From contig JAFTWA010000059.1 in the NCBI GenBank assembly GCA_017465565.1, forward strand, positions 1 through 64,000: a stretch of 64,000 nt of DNA, in the 5' to 3' direction. A program made the translations under genes and the position numbers. The notes beneath the pieces are model-generated. The model had not been told where the DNA came from, did not search any database, and worked only from the letters and a program-made list of their open reading frames with translations. Shown here in pieces: positions 17,565 to 25,333 of this stretch (position 1 is the first letter of the stretch; each line of letters opens with the position of its first letter). Source of the stretch: Tyzzerella sp. Its GTDB lineage: Bacteria > Bacillota > Clostridia > Lachnospirales > Lachnospiraceae.

Positions 17565-18722
17565 TTACTCATCAAATTGTATTCTATTTGATACGCTAAG
17601 TGCCAGTCCCATCTCAATCATCAAGAACAGCACCGAGGTTCCACCATAACTGATAAACGGTAACGTAATACCTGTCGTTGGGATTACGTTTAGCACAACG
17701 GCAACATTCAAAACCACCTGCAGTGCAATGTGTGCAAAAATTCCAGTTGCCAAAAGCGAACCATATAAGTCTGGGGCATTCTGTGCAATAAACATAAGCC
17801 GATATAAAAGGACACCAAACATTCCCAGAAGAATAATGGCGCCAAATACTCCCAACTCTTCGCAGATAATTGATAAAATCATATCGTTCTGAACCTCTGG
17901 AATAATCATCTTCTGTGCACTATTTCCAAGCCCTTTTCCAAAAAAGCCGCCAGAACCAATAGCGTATAAACCTTGCATTACCTGGAATCCGCCATCTGAA
18001 AGATACTGTTCCGGATTCAGCCACACCAAAATTCTCCGCAAGCGGAAGCTGGACGCGGCATCTGCATTCTGCACAATCATACTCAAAAGTTTAACTACAA
18101 CTCCTATCAGACCTGCGCCTGCACCTGCCAAAACAAGAAACGGTGCTGTCTTTGGATGCGCCACAAAAATCATAATACATACCATTCCCATGACGATAAC
18201 GGCAGTACTCAAGTTGTCTGTCAGTAAATATACACCGCCAGCAGCAGCTGCTCCCCATACAAAAATCTTCCCTAAGACTTTTACATCTTTAATCTTCTTT
18301 CCCGCTTTGCAAATCAAAAGTGGAATAAATAGTATAATTGCAATCTTCGTCACTTCCGCAGGCTGCATCTGCATGCCAAATGGTAGTCGAATCCAGCGTC
18401 TTGCATTGTATGCTTCAATTCCAAGCGGTGTCTGTACTAATATCATTAATATAAAAGCTACAACATAGGATAATTTTGCAAGTCTTCCATAAAAATGATA
18501 GTTGATTTTCGCAACAACCAGCATCACAAAAAAACTAACAGCACTAAAGATTGCCTGTCGTTTAAAATAGTACATGCTATCGCCAAACTTTACCTGTGCA
18601 CTGTATGAGCTTGTACTATAAAGCATTACAAGTCCAAAACAAACCAGGAAAATAACGATTGCCAGCAAGCTATAATCAAAGTATTGAATTTTGTCCCCTT
18701 TTTTCTTTTTCTTCTCTCCCAA
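17565..18722 (-). CDS. second FtsW/RodA/SpoVE-family SEDS glycosyltransferase
   Basis: SEDS lipid II polymerase, a paralogue of the product of 7559..8644. Both have a lysine-rich N-terminus and then FDYSLL/CDYALL-type entry to the first membrane helix, the block MLYSTSSYSAQVKFGDSMYYFKR (compare the paralogue), the GSGGFFGKGLGNS loop, and a C-terminus ending TTGITLPFISYGGTSV. The longest frame begins at 18791, but a TTG at 18722 has AGGGG about seven bases upstream and gives an N-terminus like the paralogue. It is transcribed toward mraZ but a terminator intervenes. Division, elongation or sporulation role cannot be told from sequence. Confidence 0.88.
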   Translation of the reverse strand: MGEKKKKKGDKIQYFDYSLLAIVIFLVCFGLVMLYSTSSYSAQVKFGDSMYYFKRQAIFSAVSFFVMLVVAKINYHFYGRLAKLSYVVAFILMILVQTPLGIEAYNARRWIRLPFGMQMQPAEVTKIAIILFIPLLICKAGKKIKDVKVLGKIFVWGAAAAGGVYLLTDNLSTAVIVMGMVCIMIFVAHPKTAPFLVLAGAGAGLIGVVVKLLSMIVQNADAASSFRLRRILVWLNPEQYLSDGGFQVMQGLYAIGSGGFFGKGLGNSAQKMIIPEVQNDMILSIICEELGVFGAIILLGMFGVLLYRLMFIAQNAPDLYGSLLATGIFAHIALQVVLNVAVVLNVIPTTGITLPFISYGGTSVLFLMIEMGLALSVSNRIQFDE

Positions 18723-18825
18723 AATTACACCCCTATCAAAATTAGGTCTCCCAATGATTAACATTATAGCGAGAAGCGAAAAGAAAAGCAACTAGGGAAT
18801 TAAATTGGGCCGCGCTTGGTGGGGC

Positions 18826-18932
18826 GATTTTCCATATACGAAAAAACTTGCTCGATATGCTAACGCTTTTTGGATATTTGTTAGCACATTTAACTTATTA
18901 TTTCTCATAAAGAAAAACTTGCTTAAAAAAGC
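18826..18932 (+). repeat. intergenic repeat, copy B (inverted relative to copy A)
   Basis: Related over about 105 bases to 16903-17008 on the other strand. It contains TGCTAAC-N15-GTTAGCA at 18858-18886 and the block TTTTCCATATAC at its left end. A perfect 10-base inverted repeat, GGCGATTTTC (18823-18832) and GAAAATCGCC (18935-18944), encloses the copy. The two copies flank the FtsW paralogue and its neighbour, each pointing outward. Confidence 0.7.
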
Positions 18933-18934
18933 TT

Positions 18935-18962
18935 GAAAATCGCCGGAAAATGGCGTTTTTTT
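18935..18962 (+). terminator. attenuator-like terminator in the leader of the 19107 gene
   Basis: Plus strand CGCC (18941-18944), 7-base loop, GGCG (18952-18955), then seven T residues. No plus-strand gene precedes it. Its 5' arm is also the end of GAAAATCGCC, which can pair with 18823-18832 instead, so the two folds exclude each other, as in attenuators. A short plus-strand RNA from about 18800 is possible. Confidence 0.5.
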
Positions 18963-18975
18963 ATCCGTGGAAGGA

Positions 18976-18997
18976 GGAAAAATTTGCATATGGAAAA
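18976..18997 (+). repeat. intergenic motif GCATATGGAAAA, copy 1 of a perfect 22-base pair
   Basis: These 22 bases, centred on TTTGCATATGGAAAA, are exactly repeated in inverse orientation at 21121-21142. Shorter relatives sit at 16836-16852, 16993-17004 and 18829-18840. All are between genes. Function unknown; it is not a sporulation promoter that I can recognise. Confidence 0.65.
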
Positions 18998-19106
18998 TGT
19001 AAAACAACAGCTAAAAAGAACTAAATAAATTTTTAAAAAAGCACTTTACTTTTGTAAAAATTTGTGTTTCAATAAAGAACACTAACTAAAAAGGAGGACA
19101 AATATT

Positions 19107-19886
19107 ATGATTTACAACAGAATACTGGATGAGCGACAAAGGCTTGAAAAGCAAATCGCAGATGTGCAGTCTCAGTTACAAACGCTTCCCGAGGGAAAGT
19201 TAATAAGTACTAACTGCGGAAAATACAGTAAGTGGATTCTAAGTGATGGACATTCTCAAACCTACCTTCCCAAGGAGCAACGACCACTTGCAGAAAAACT
19301 GGCTCTAAAAAAGTATCTCTTACTTCAATTAAAAAATCTGCTTCATGAACAGCGGGCAATTGATTTTTATCTCAAGCATCACAAACACGATACACATCAA
19401 ATCGAAGAATCTTTTATGAATTCACAAGCATATGGCGAACTTCTCTCAGCAAATTTCACACCTTTATCCCAAGAATTAAACGACTGGATGCATGCACCTT
19501 ACCCAAAGAATGATAGACACACTGAAAATCTTATCCACAAAACCCCATCTGGCAACATCGTACGCTCAAAGTCTGAGGCATACATTGACATGGTCCTGCA
19601 CAGGAATAGGATACCTTTTCGCTATGAGTGCCTATTACAATTGGGAGAAATCTATCTTTATCCAGACTTCACAATCCGTCATCCAAAAACGGGCGAAACA
19701 TTTTTCTGGGAACATTTTGGAATGATGGACGATTCATTTTATAGTTCAAAAGCATTTTCAAAATTAGATCTATATAATTCTTATGGCATTATCCCAACCA
19801 TTCATTTAATCACAACTTTTGAAACCAAAGAACATCCCCTAAATTTAGAAATTGTAGAAAAGCTAGTCGATTATTATTTCCTATAA
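19107..19886 (+). CDS. hypothetical protein with a PD-(D/E)XK-like nuclease fold
   Basis: A 259-residue protein. Residues 1-95 look like a coiled coil (DERQRLEKQIADVQSQLQ). The C-terminal half has the order of a restriction-endonuclease-like core: SKSEAYIDMVL (Glu157), YLYPDFTI (Asp187) and TFFWEHFG (Glu202), followed by an aromatic-rich end. I infer a PD-(D/E)XK superfamily domain, with His replacing Lys in the last motif, so catalysis is not certain. AGGAGG lies nine bases before the ATG. It is 72 bases before cotJA on the same strand, so it may be co-expressed in sporulation, or be unrelated. Confidence 0.7.
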   Translation: MIYNRILDERQRLEKQIADVQSQLQTLPEGKLISTNCGKYSKWILSDGHSQTYLPKEQRPLAEKLALKKYLLLQLKNLLHEQRAIDFYLKHHKHDTHQIEESFMNSQAYGELLSANFTPLSQELNDWMHAPYPKNDRHTENLIHKTPSGNIVRSKSEAYIDMVLHRNRIPFRYECLLQLGEIYLYPDFTIRHPKTGETFFWEHFGMMDDSFYSSKAFSKLDLYNSYGIIPTIHLITTFETKEHPLNLEIVEKLVDYYFL

Positions 19887-19958
19887 TTTTCTCGCAAGGA
19901 ACGGATTTTCCCAAATCACATATTATATCATTAGAAAGAATATGAAAGGAAAATCTCT

Positions 19959-20186
19959 ATGCCAAATTATAGAAACAATGCGATGCCTTACACAAACTAC
20001 CGGCAAACGCAAATGGTTACTCCTGTTGTAAGAAGAGATACCTCGGACGACATGTCGCTTGCGATGGCGTATGTACCTTGGCAAGTCTGGCGTAATCTCT
20101 ATGATGCCGAAAAAGGATTTCACTGCGGAACCATTTTCCAGGAACTTAACATGCCATTCTTAGGAAAAGGAGGCATGAAACGATGA
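19959..20186 (+). CDS. cotJA: spore coat protein CotJA
   Basis: Small inner-coat protein of 75 residues. The family signature is clear: LAMAYVPWQVWRNLYDAEKGFHCGTIFQELNMPF. The N-terminus is rich in Asn, Tyr and Gln. AAAGGAAA lies six bases before the ATG. Its last bases overlap the start of cotJB (ATGA), typical of this mother-cell operon, which is sigma-E driven in Bacillus; I could not define the promoter in the 72 bases upstream. Confidence 0.92.
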   Translation: MPNYRNNAMPYTNYRQTQMVTPVVRRDTSDDMSLAMAYVPWQVWRNLYDAEKGFHCGTIFQELNMPFLGKGGMKR

Positions 20187-20452
20187 GTAACAAGCCTAAC
20201 CGAAAAGAATTATTAAATCGAATTAATGTCGTTAGCTTTGCAGTGGATGACGTGAAGCTCTTCTTGGATACACATCCTTGTGATACAGAAGCTCTTGCTT
20301 ATTTTCATGAATATAGCAAGCTTCGCAACCAAGCTATGCATGAATATGCAAAATATTATGGTCCTCTCACCGTCGACACCACAGTAGAATCTTGCAGTGA
20401 CAGATGGAATTGGATTAATGAGCCATGGCCATGGCAGGAAGGAGGATGTTAA
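20183..20452 (+). CDS. cotJB: spore coat protein CotJB
   Basis: 89-residue coat-associated protein. The helical block LLNRINVVSFAVDDVKLFLDTHPCD, the HEYSKLRNQAMHEYAKYYGPLT stretch and the final WNWINEPWPWQ are family hallmarks. It overlaps cotJA by four bases, and AGGCATG ahead includes a GGAGG site within cotJA. It precedes cotJC by three bases. Confidence 0.93.
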   Translation: MSNKPNRKELLNRINVVSFAVDDVKLFLDTHPCDTEALAYFHEYSKLRNQAMHEYAKYYGPLTVDTTVESCSDRWNWINEPWPWQEGGC

Positions 20453-20455
20453 TAT

Positions 20456-21073
20456 ATGTGGATTTATGAAAAGCGTTTACAATATCCTGTAAAAATCACA
20501 CAGACAAATCCAAAATTAGCACAGGTTATAATGAGTCAATTTGGCGGTCCTGATGGCGAACTCGCAGCTTCTATGAGATATTTATCGCAACGTTATACCA
20601 TGCCATACAAAGAAGTAACGGGAATTCTTACGGACATTGGAACAGAGGAGCTTGCCCACATGGAAATCGTTTCTTCTATTATTTATCAGCTTACTAAAGA
20701 CTTATCTATAGAAGAGATTGAAAAATATGGCTTTGATAAATACTATGTAGACCACACACTCGGTCTCTGGCCACAAGCAGCAGGTGGAACTCCTTTTACA
20801 GCAACTTATTTCCAATCAAAAGGTGACCCTATCACAGATTTGCATGAAGACATGGCTGCAGAACAGAAAGCCCGCACTACTTATGACAATATTCTTCGCC
20901 TGGTAAAAGACCCAGAAATTGCTGACCCTATTCGCTTCCTTCGAGCTCGTGAAGTTGTACATTACCAAAGATTTGGAGAAAGTCTCCGAATTGTGCAAGA
21001 TAACTTAGACAGCAAGAACTTCTATGCATTCAACCCAGCGTTTGATACGAAATCTGACTGTGGATGTAAATAA
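20456..21073 (+). CDS. cotJC: spore coat protein CotJC, manganese-catalase family
   Basis: 205-residue ferritin-like protein of the Mn-catalase family found in the spore coat. Metal-site helices are visible: GPDGELAASMRYLSQRY, TDIGTEELAHMEIV (E-x-x-H), DMAAEQKARTTYDNI and RAREVVHYQRF (E-x-x-H). Length is short of true Mn catalases (about 260-290) but normal for CotJC. The C-terminus ends DCGCK. GGAGG is ten bases before the ATG. Last gene of the cotJ operon, followed by an inverted repeat. Confidence 0.93.
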   Translation: MWIYEKRLQYPVKITQTNPKLAQVIMSQFGGPDGELAASMRYLSQRYTMPYKEVTGILTDIGTEELAHMEIVSSIIYQLTKDLSIEEIEKYGFDKYYVDHTLGLWPQAAGGTPFTATYFQSKGDPITDLHEDMAAEQKARTTYDNILRLVKDPEIADPIRFLRAREVVHYQRFGESLRIVQDNLDSKNFYAFNPAFDTKSDCGCK

Positions 21074-21084
21074 AATTTGTAGAT

Positions 21085-21125
21085 AACCAGCTTAGAGTCG
21101 AGTTGCCGATGATAAGCTGGTTTTC
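21085..21125 (+). terminator. terminator of the cotJ operon
   Basis: A perfect 10-base inverted repeat AACCAGCTTA ... TAAGCTGGTT with an 18-base loop, ending in a short run of T residues, begins 12 bases after the cotJC stop. The T run is short (four), so termination may be partial. Confidence 0.6.
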
Positions 21126-21142
21126 CATATGCAAATTTTTCC
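21121..21142 (-). repeat. intergenic motif GCATATGGAAAA, copy 2
   Basis: Exact reverse complement of 18976-18997 over 22 bases. It lies between the convergent cotJ and copA-csoR-copZ transcripts, next to both terminators. A second partial CATATG follows at 21144-21149. Confidence 0.65.
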
Positions 21143-21149
21143 GCATATG

Positions 21150-21184
21150 AAAAAAAGAGCCAGTCCCACAACCAGAACTGACTC
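21150..21184 (-). terminator. terminator of the copper operon
   Basis: Minus strand GAGTCAGT ... ACTGGCTC (one G-T pair) with a 12-base loop, then seven T residues. It starts 12 bases after the copZ stop. Confidence 0.8.
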
Positions 21185-21195
21185 CCACTTATTTC

Positions 21196-21393
21196 TTATT
21201 CTTCTACTACACCTTCAAATCCAAGATCATCCAACGCTTCCAACGCTGTCTTTACACAGTGCTGACATCCATTGATTGTCACGGTCTTATCAGCTAAGCT
21301 TACTGAAAAGTCTAACCCTTCTTCTGTCATAATTTTTGTAATTCTTTCTACACATTTTTCGCAGTGCATATCTGCGACTTTGATTACTGGCAT
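21196..21393 (-). CDS. copZ: copper chaperone CopZ-like, heavy-metal-associated domain
   Basis: 65-residue HMA domain that carries Cu(I) to the ATPase or regulator. The metal site is MHCEKC (residues 9-14), with the usual beta-alpha-beta-beta-alpha-beta order. Unusually a second pair, GCQHC (about 42-46), sits where most chaperones have none. GGAGG lies nine bases before the ATG. Last gene of copA-csoR-copZ. Confidence 0.88.
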   Translation of the reverse strand: MPVIKVADMHCEKCVERITKIMTEEGLDFSVSLADKTVTINGCQHCVKTALEALDDLGFEGVVEE

Positions 21394-21408
21394 GTTTTCG
21401 CCCTCCTA

Positions 21409-21738
21409 TTATTTCATGATTTTTTTAATTGTTTCGCAAAGCTCATCTACCGCCTCATCTTTCCCTGCCCGGATATCATCCACCACGCAGGAATGAATAT
21501 GATTTGCCAGAAGTTCCTTGCTGAAACTGTTAAGTGCTGCCTGTACGGCTGACACTTGATTTAAAATTTCCACACAGTAGCGCTCTTCGCCTACCATATT
21601 TTTAATCCCCCGGACCTGTCCCTCAATTCGGCTAAGACGAGTGATTAAATCCTTTGTTTCTTTCTCAGAACGGTGTTTGATTCGATTACAACATGTGTGC
21701 TGTGCCAAATCTTTTTGTACTAAATTGTTTTCTGCCAT
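21409..21738 (-). CDS. csoR: copper-sensing repressor CsoR
   Basis: 109-residue all-helical repressor (DUF156) that leaves DNA on binding Cu(I). The core RLSRIEGQVRGIKNMV is conserved. The three metal ligands follow the Cys-His-Cys pattern: Cys in RYCVEILNQV, His and Cys in NHIHSCVVD. The N-terminus adds a His/Cys stretch (HTCCNRIKH). AGGTG precedes the ATG by seven bases. It sits between copA and copZ, and a matching operator lies before copA, so it should autoregulate the operon. Confidence 0.93.
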   Translation of the reverse strand: MAENNLVQKDLAQHTCCNRIKHRSEKETKDLITRLSRIEGQVRGIKNMVGEERYCVEILNQVSAVQAALNSFSKELLANHIHSCVVDDIRAGKDEAVDELCETIKKIMK

Positions 21739-21761
21739 GACATTTCACCTACTCCCGACCT

Positions 21762-24005
21762 TTAATCCAGCTTCGTCTTGCGAAGGCGCAAAGCATTACT
21801 TACTACACAAACAGAACTGCAAGACATTGCAAATCCTCCGATAATCGGGCTTAAAAGCATTCCGTTGATTGGGAATAATACGCCCGCTGCCAACGGAAGA
21901 CCGCACGCATTATAGAAAAATGCCCAGAACAGATTCTGCTTGATATTGCGGATTGTTGATTTACTAAGCTTGATTGCTTTGTAAACATCGCGCAAATCAG
22001 ATTTCATCAACACAACATCGCTGGAATCGAGTGCGATATCGCTGCCACTTCCAATTGCCACCCCTACATCTGCCTGTACAAGTGCTGGAGCATCGTTGAT
22101 TCCGTCTCCAACCATCATAACACATTTTCCTTCTTTTTGCAGTTTTTCTACGACAGACGCCTTGTCATTTGGCAATACCTCTGCAATCACATGATCAACG
22201 CCAACTTTCTTTCCTATATAATCTGCCGTCAGACGGTTATCTCCAGTGAGCATATGCACTTCAATGCCAAGGTCCTTGATTTTTCGAATCGCCTCTGCGC
22301 TGGTTTCTTTGAGTGTATCTGCCACGCTGACAATACCAATTACCTTACCTTTGCATCCAACAAACATCGGTGTCTGACCTTTATTTGCAATTTCAACTGC
22401 TTCCGCTTCGTATTCCGCAAAATCAATCTGCTGTTCTACACAAAGCTTTTTGTTACCAATATAATAAGTTTCTCCTGCAATTACTGCCTCGATACCTTGT
22501 CCAGTAATGCTTTGGAAATCCGTTACTTTTTCCAGTTCAATACCTTTTTCCTTTGCCCCATTTACGATAGCCTGTCCAAGCGGATGCTCCGACACCTGCT
22601 CGCAGGACGCCGCAATTTTCAGCAATGCATCTTCTTCCATACTATGTGCCACAATGTTAGTGATTGCAGGCTTACCTTCCGTAATTGTACCTGTCTTATC
22701 AAGAACAACTGCATTCACTTTATGGCTGATTTCCAGTGCTTCCCCACTCTTAATTAAGATGCCATGGTTTGCGCCAAGCCCCGTTCCAACCATAATTGCG
22801 GTAGGTGTTGCAAGGCCAAGTGCACATGGACAAGCGATAACCAAAACAGAAACGAAAATCGTAAGCACAAATGTAATGTCATGCCCGAGCAAGGTCCAAA
22901 TGATTGCAGCAACGACTGCAATGGCCATAACTGCCGGTACAAAATACCCAGCTACTGTATCTGCGAGCTTGGAAATCGGTGCTTTCTTCCCCTGGGCATC
23001 TTCCATCATTTTCACAATCTTAGCAAGCGTCGTATCCGCTCCCACATGTGTTACCTTCACAGTCACAGCGCCGTGATAGTTTACACTGCCGCCAATCATT
23101 TCATCATCCACGCCTTTTTCCACCGGAATACTTTCGCCAGTCAACATGGATTCGTCCACACTGGTACTTCCTTCCACCACAATACCGTCAAGTGGAATAC
23201 GGCTTCCCGGCTTAATCAGAATCAGCTCGCCAAGCGCAACCTGTTCTACTGGAACCTCGATTTGTTCTCCGTTGCGAAGAACAATTGCAGTATCAGGTGC
23301 AAGCTCCATTAATTTTCGGATGGCTTCCGATGTCTTTCCTTTGCTGCGGCCTTCCATGTATTTTCCAAGCATAACCAAGGTCACAACTACTGCTGCCGAT
23401 TCATAATACAGGTTGTGTACACAGCTTGGATCCGTTGGAATCCCAAGTGTCATTACAAAACTATAAACAAATGCACTGCCAGTTCCAATCGCCACCAGCG
23501 AGTCCATATTTGGATTTCCTTTGAAAAGGCTCTTGAAGCCGACCAAGTAAAATTTGCGTCCATTGACCAAAATTATAATTGTGAGCACCATCTGAACAAG
23601 TGCAAATGTAAGCGGATGCTTATGCATGTCCATAAATGGTGGAAGCGGCATTGGAATCGGAAGCATATGTCCGAGACAGATATAAAGGAGTGGAAGTGCA
23701 AGGATGGTATTGCAAATCAGACGGCGTTTCGTCTTCTGCATAGATTCTTCCAGACTTTCCTCTGCTTCCCGCTTCTCTTCCTTATTCTTTTCCACATAGA
23801 GCTCTGCGCCAAATCCCGCGCGGTCTACTTTACGAATAATATCTTCAGGGGTAATCTTTGCTTCATCATAAGTAATGGTAAGGAGTGCTGTTGTCAGATT
23901 CACATTGCTTTCTTCCACACCATCCATCTTGCGAGTTACGCGCTCCACCGCACTACTACATGCTGCACAAGTCATACCCGTAATCGTATACTTTTGTGTA
24001 ACCAT
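21762..24005 (-). CDS. copA: copper-exporting P1B-type ATPase CopA
   Basis: Cu(I) efflux pump in the cell membrane. One N-terminal HMA domain (GMTCAAC, residues 10-16), then eight membrane segments. The metal channel motif CPC is in ACPCALGLATPTA, the phosphorylated Asp in DKTGTITEGKP, TGES in the actuator domain, the HP dipeptide in SEHPLGQ, and GDGINDAPAL near the end; the last helices hold YNACGLP and MSCSSVCVV. Start set at ATG 24005 (MVTQKYTITG, 747 residues) with AAAGGAGAT seven bases upstream; the longer frame starts inside the operator. First gene of copA-csoR-copZ. Confidence 0.96.
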   Translation of the reverse strand: MVTQKYTITGMTCAACSSAVERVTRKMDGVEESNVNLTTALLTITYDEAKITPEDIIRKVDRAGFGAELYVEKNKEEKREAEESLEESMQKTKRRLICNTILALPLLYICLGHMLPIPMPLPPFMDMHKHPLTFALVQMVLTIIILVNGRKFYLVGFKSLFKGNPNMDSLVAIGTGSAFVYSFVMTLGIPTDPSCVHNLYYESAAVVVTLVMLGKYMEGRSKGKTSEAIRKLMELAPDTAIVLRNGEQIEVPVEQVALGELILIKPGSRIPLDGIVVEGSTSVDESMLTGESIPVEKGVDDEMIGGSVNYHGAVTVKVTHVGADTTLAKIVKMMEDAQGKKAPISKLADTVAGYFVPAVMAIAVVAAIIWTLLGHDITFVLTIFVSVLVIACPCALGLATPTAIMVGTGLGANHGILIKSGEALEISHKVNAVVLDKTGTITEGKPAITNIVAHSMEEDALLKIAASCEQVSEHPLGQAIVNGAKEKGIELEKVTDFQSITGQGIEAVIAGETYYIGNKKLCVEQQIDFAEYEAEAVEIANKGQTPMFVGCKGKVIGIVSVADTLKETSAEAIRKIKDLGIEVHMLTGDNRLTADYIGKKVGVDHVIAEVLPNDKASVVEKLQKEGKCVMMVGDGINDAPALVQADVGVAIGSGSDIALDSSDVVLMKSDLRDVYKAIKLSKSTIRNIKQNLFWAFFYNACGLPLAAGVLFPINGMLLSPIIGGFAMSCSSVCVVSNALRLRKTKLD

Positions 24006-24024
24006 ATGATATATCTCCTTTCCA

Positions 24025-24042
24025 ATACCCATAGGGGGTATA
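24025..24042 (-). promoter_or_regulatory. CsoR operator
   Basis: The pseudo-palindrome ATACCC-ATA-GGGGGTATA matches the known CsoR box (ATACCC...GGGTAT). It lies five bases downstream of the -10 element of the copA promoter, over the expected transcription start, fit for repression in the absence of copper. Confidence 0.8.
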
Positions 24043-24047
24043 TGTAT

Positions 24048-24076
24048 ATAATAACATATGTTCTTATACTTGTCAA
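24048..24076 (-). promoter_or_regulatory. copA promoter
   Basis: Minus strand TTGACA (24076-24071), 17-base spacer, TATTAT (24053-24048). A consensus -35 and near-consensus -10, directly before the CsoR box and about 43 bases before the copA ATG. Confidence 0.82.
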
Positions 24077-24208
24077 TTCACAAAAATAGGACAGTTTACA
24101 TCTGCCCTACTTTTTTGCACATCTATCCTTACGAAAATCCTTAGATTTAACATGCCTATTCCAAAAAGGTTTTGGGAAATATTCCAACAAAAATTGTCTC
24201 CGAGGACA

Positions 24209-25312
24209 CTACTCTTCATCAAATGCACCTGCTTTATACATTTTTTGTAAATTATGTGCCCGACGTAATTCCTTATCAGTCAACGAAGCTATTGACTTAA
24301 TTTTTCCATTTGCAAGATTAAAATAACAATCCGGTCTGAGCAAATCATTACTAATCAAATCTGTATTATGGCTGGTAAAGAAAATTTGCGTATTTTCAAG
24401 TTCCTTTGTCAACTGTACAATCTGCTTTGCTAATGCAAAATGATAAAAAGCATCAAATTCGTCAATAAACACCAAAGATGCAGAATCCATTATTATATAC
24501 CAATAATAAAAAGAGGTTAAGGATTTCGTTCCTGTAGATGCAATCGTGAAAAAATTAGCTTCTCCTTCTTCAAACACACAATATATTCTTTTATTGCCAT
24601 CAACTTCTCTTTCAACTAATGTATAATCTATTCCCTGCGTTCTCAAGAACTCTTCAAAATCTTTCAACCTGCCACTCTCTATGATTCCCTCCGAAACAGA
24701 ATGGGTTCCTACTTGTATTCCTTGATATCTTCGTTCATCCAAAGAGTAAAACAACAGCATACTGTCAACAAAGTTTACAAATTGATAAAATACATGATTA
24801 ACTAAATTATCTTCTAAAATCGCATTGCTTTTCACATACTTCACACGAGACATGTCATTATCCGATTTCAGGTTTAATGTCTCTGTGCCAATTAATCTTG
24901 TACTTCCCTGCTGTTCAACATGATCAAAAAATATTACTTCTTGTCCATCTATCATTAACTGTTCTTTTAACAATTTTCTGCTGGATTTCTTTTGATACTT
25001 ATATACCACTTCCACATCAGAAAACATAAAATGGTACTCAAATTCAGCATATTTTTTCGAAGAATCCAAGTTCAAATATGGAACATATTTATTCTCTAGC
25101 TTTGCTCTATCTGTCAAATGTAAAATGATATCAAAAAGTGCCAACCCCAAATTGGACTTACCGCTGCCGTTTACACCAAAAATCAACCCTTTTTTTACAC
25201 AATACCGACCTACTGCTTCTTCATTAAATTCATAATTATTACATTGTGTCAAATCCCATTCAAATCTGTCTTTGAAATTCTTAAAATTCTCCACACAAAA
25301 CCTGGTTAACAT
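24209..25312 (-). CDS. AAA15-type ATPase (COG1106 class, ABC-like P-loop)
   Basis: 367-residue ATPase of the SMC/ABC-like group. Walker A is GVNGSGKSNL (46-55) after an N-terminal FCVENFKNFKDR strand typical of RecF/OLD-like proteins; the signature region STGTKSLTSFYY, Walker B SLVFIDEFDAF and the switch FFTSHNTDLI are all present near residues 255-335. Such ATPases occur in anti-phage settings (RloA, AbiLii-like pairs), but no partner nuclease adjoins it here, so it is either solitary or not a defence gene. It stands alone between copA and glyA, with no clear operon partner. Start ATG at 25312 follows GGAGG. Confidence 0.8.
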   Translation of the reverse strand: MLTRFCVENFKNFKDRFEWDLTQCNNYEFNEEAVGRYCVKKGLIFGVNGSGKSNLGLALFDIILHLTDRAKLENKYVPYLNLDSSKKYAEFEYHFMFSDVEVVYKYQKKSSRKLLKEQLMIDGQEVIFFDHVEQQGSTRLIGTETLNLKSDNDMSRVKYVKSNAILEDNLVNHVFYQFVNFVDSMLLFYSLDERRYQGIQVGTHSVSEGIIESGRLKDFEEFLRTQGIDYTLVEREVDGNKRIYCVFEEGEANFFTIASTGTKSLTSFYYWYIIMDSASLVFIDEFDAFYHFALAKQIVQLTKELENTQIFFTSHNTDLISNDLLRPDCYFNLANGKIKSIASLTDKELRRAHNLQKMYKAGAFDEE

Positions 25313-25333
25313 ACTGCACCTCCATATAGCAAA

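Noticed and set aside
18792-19007. Minus-strand frame of 71 codons upstream of the second SEDS gene
   Set aside because: It lies in repeat copy B, has no good start site, and its composition follows the repeat rather than a protein.
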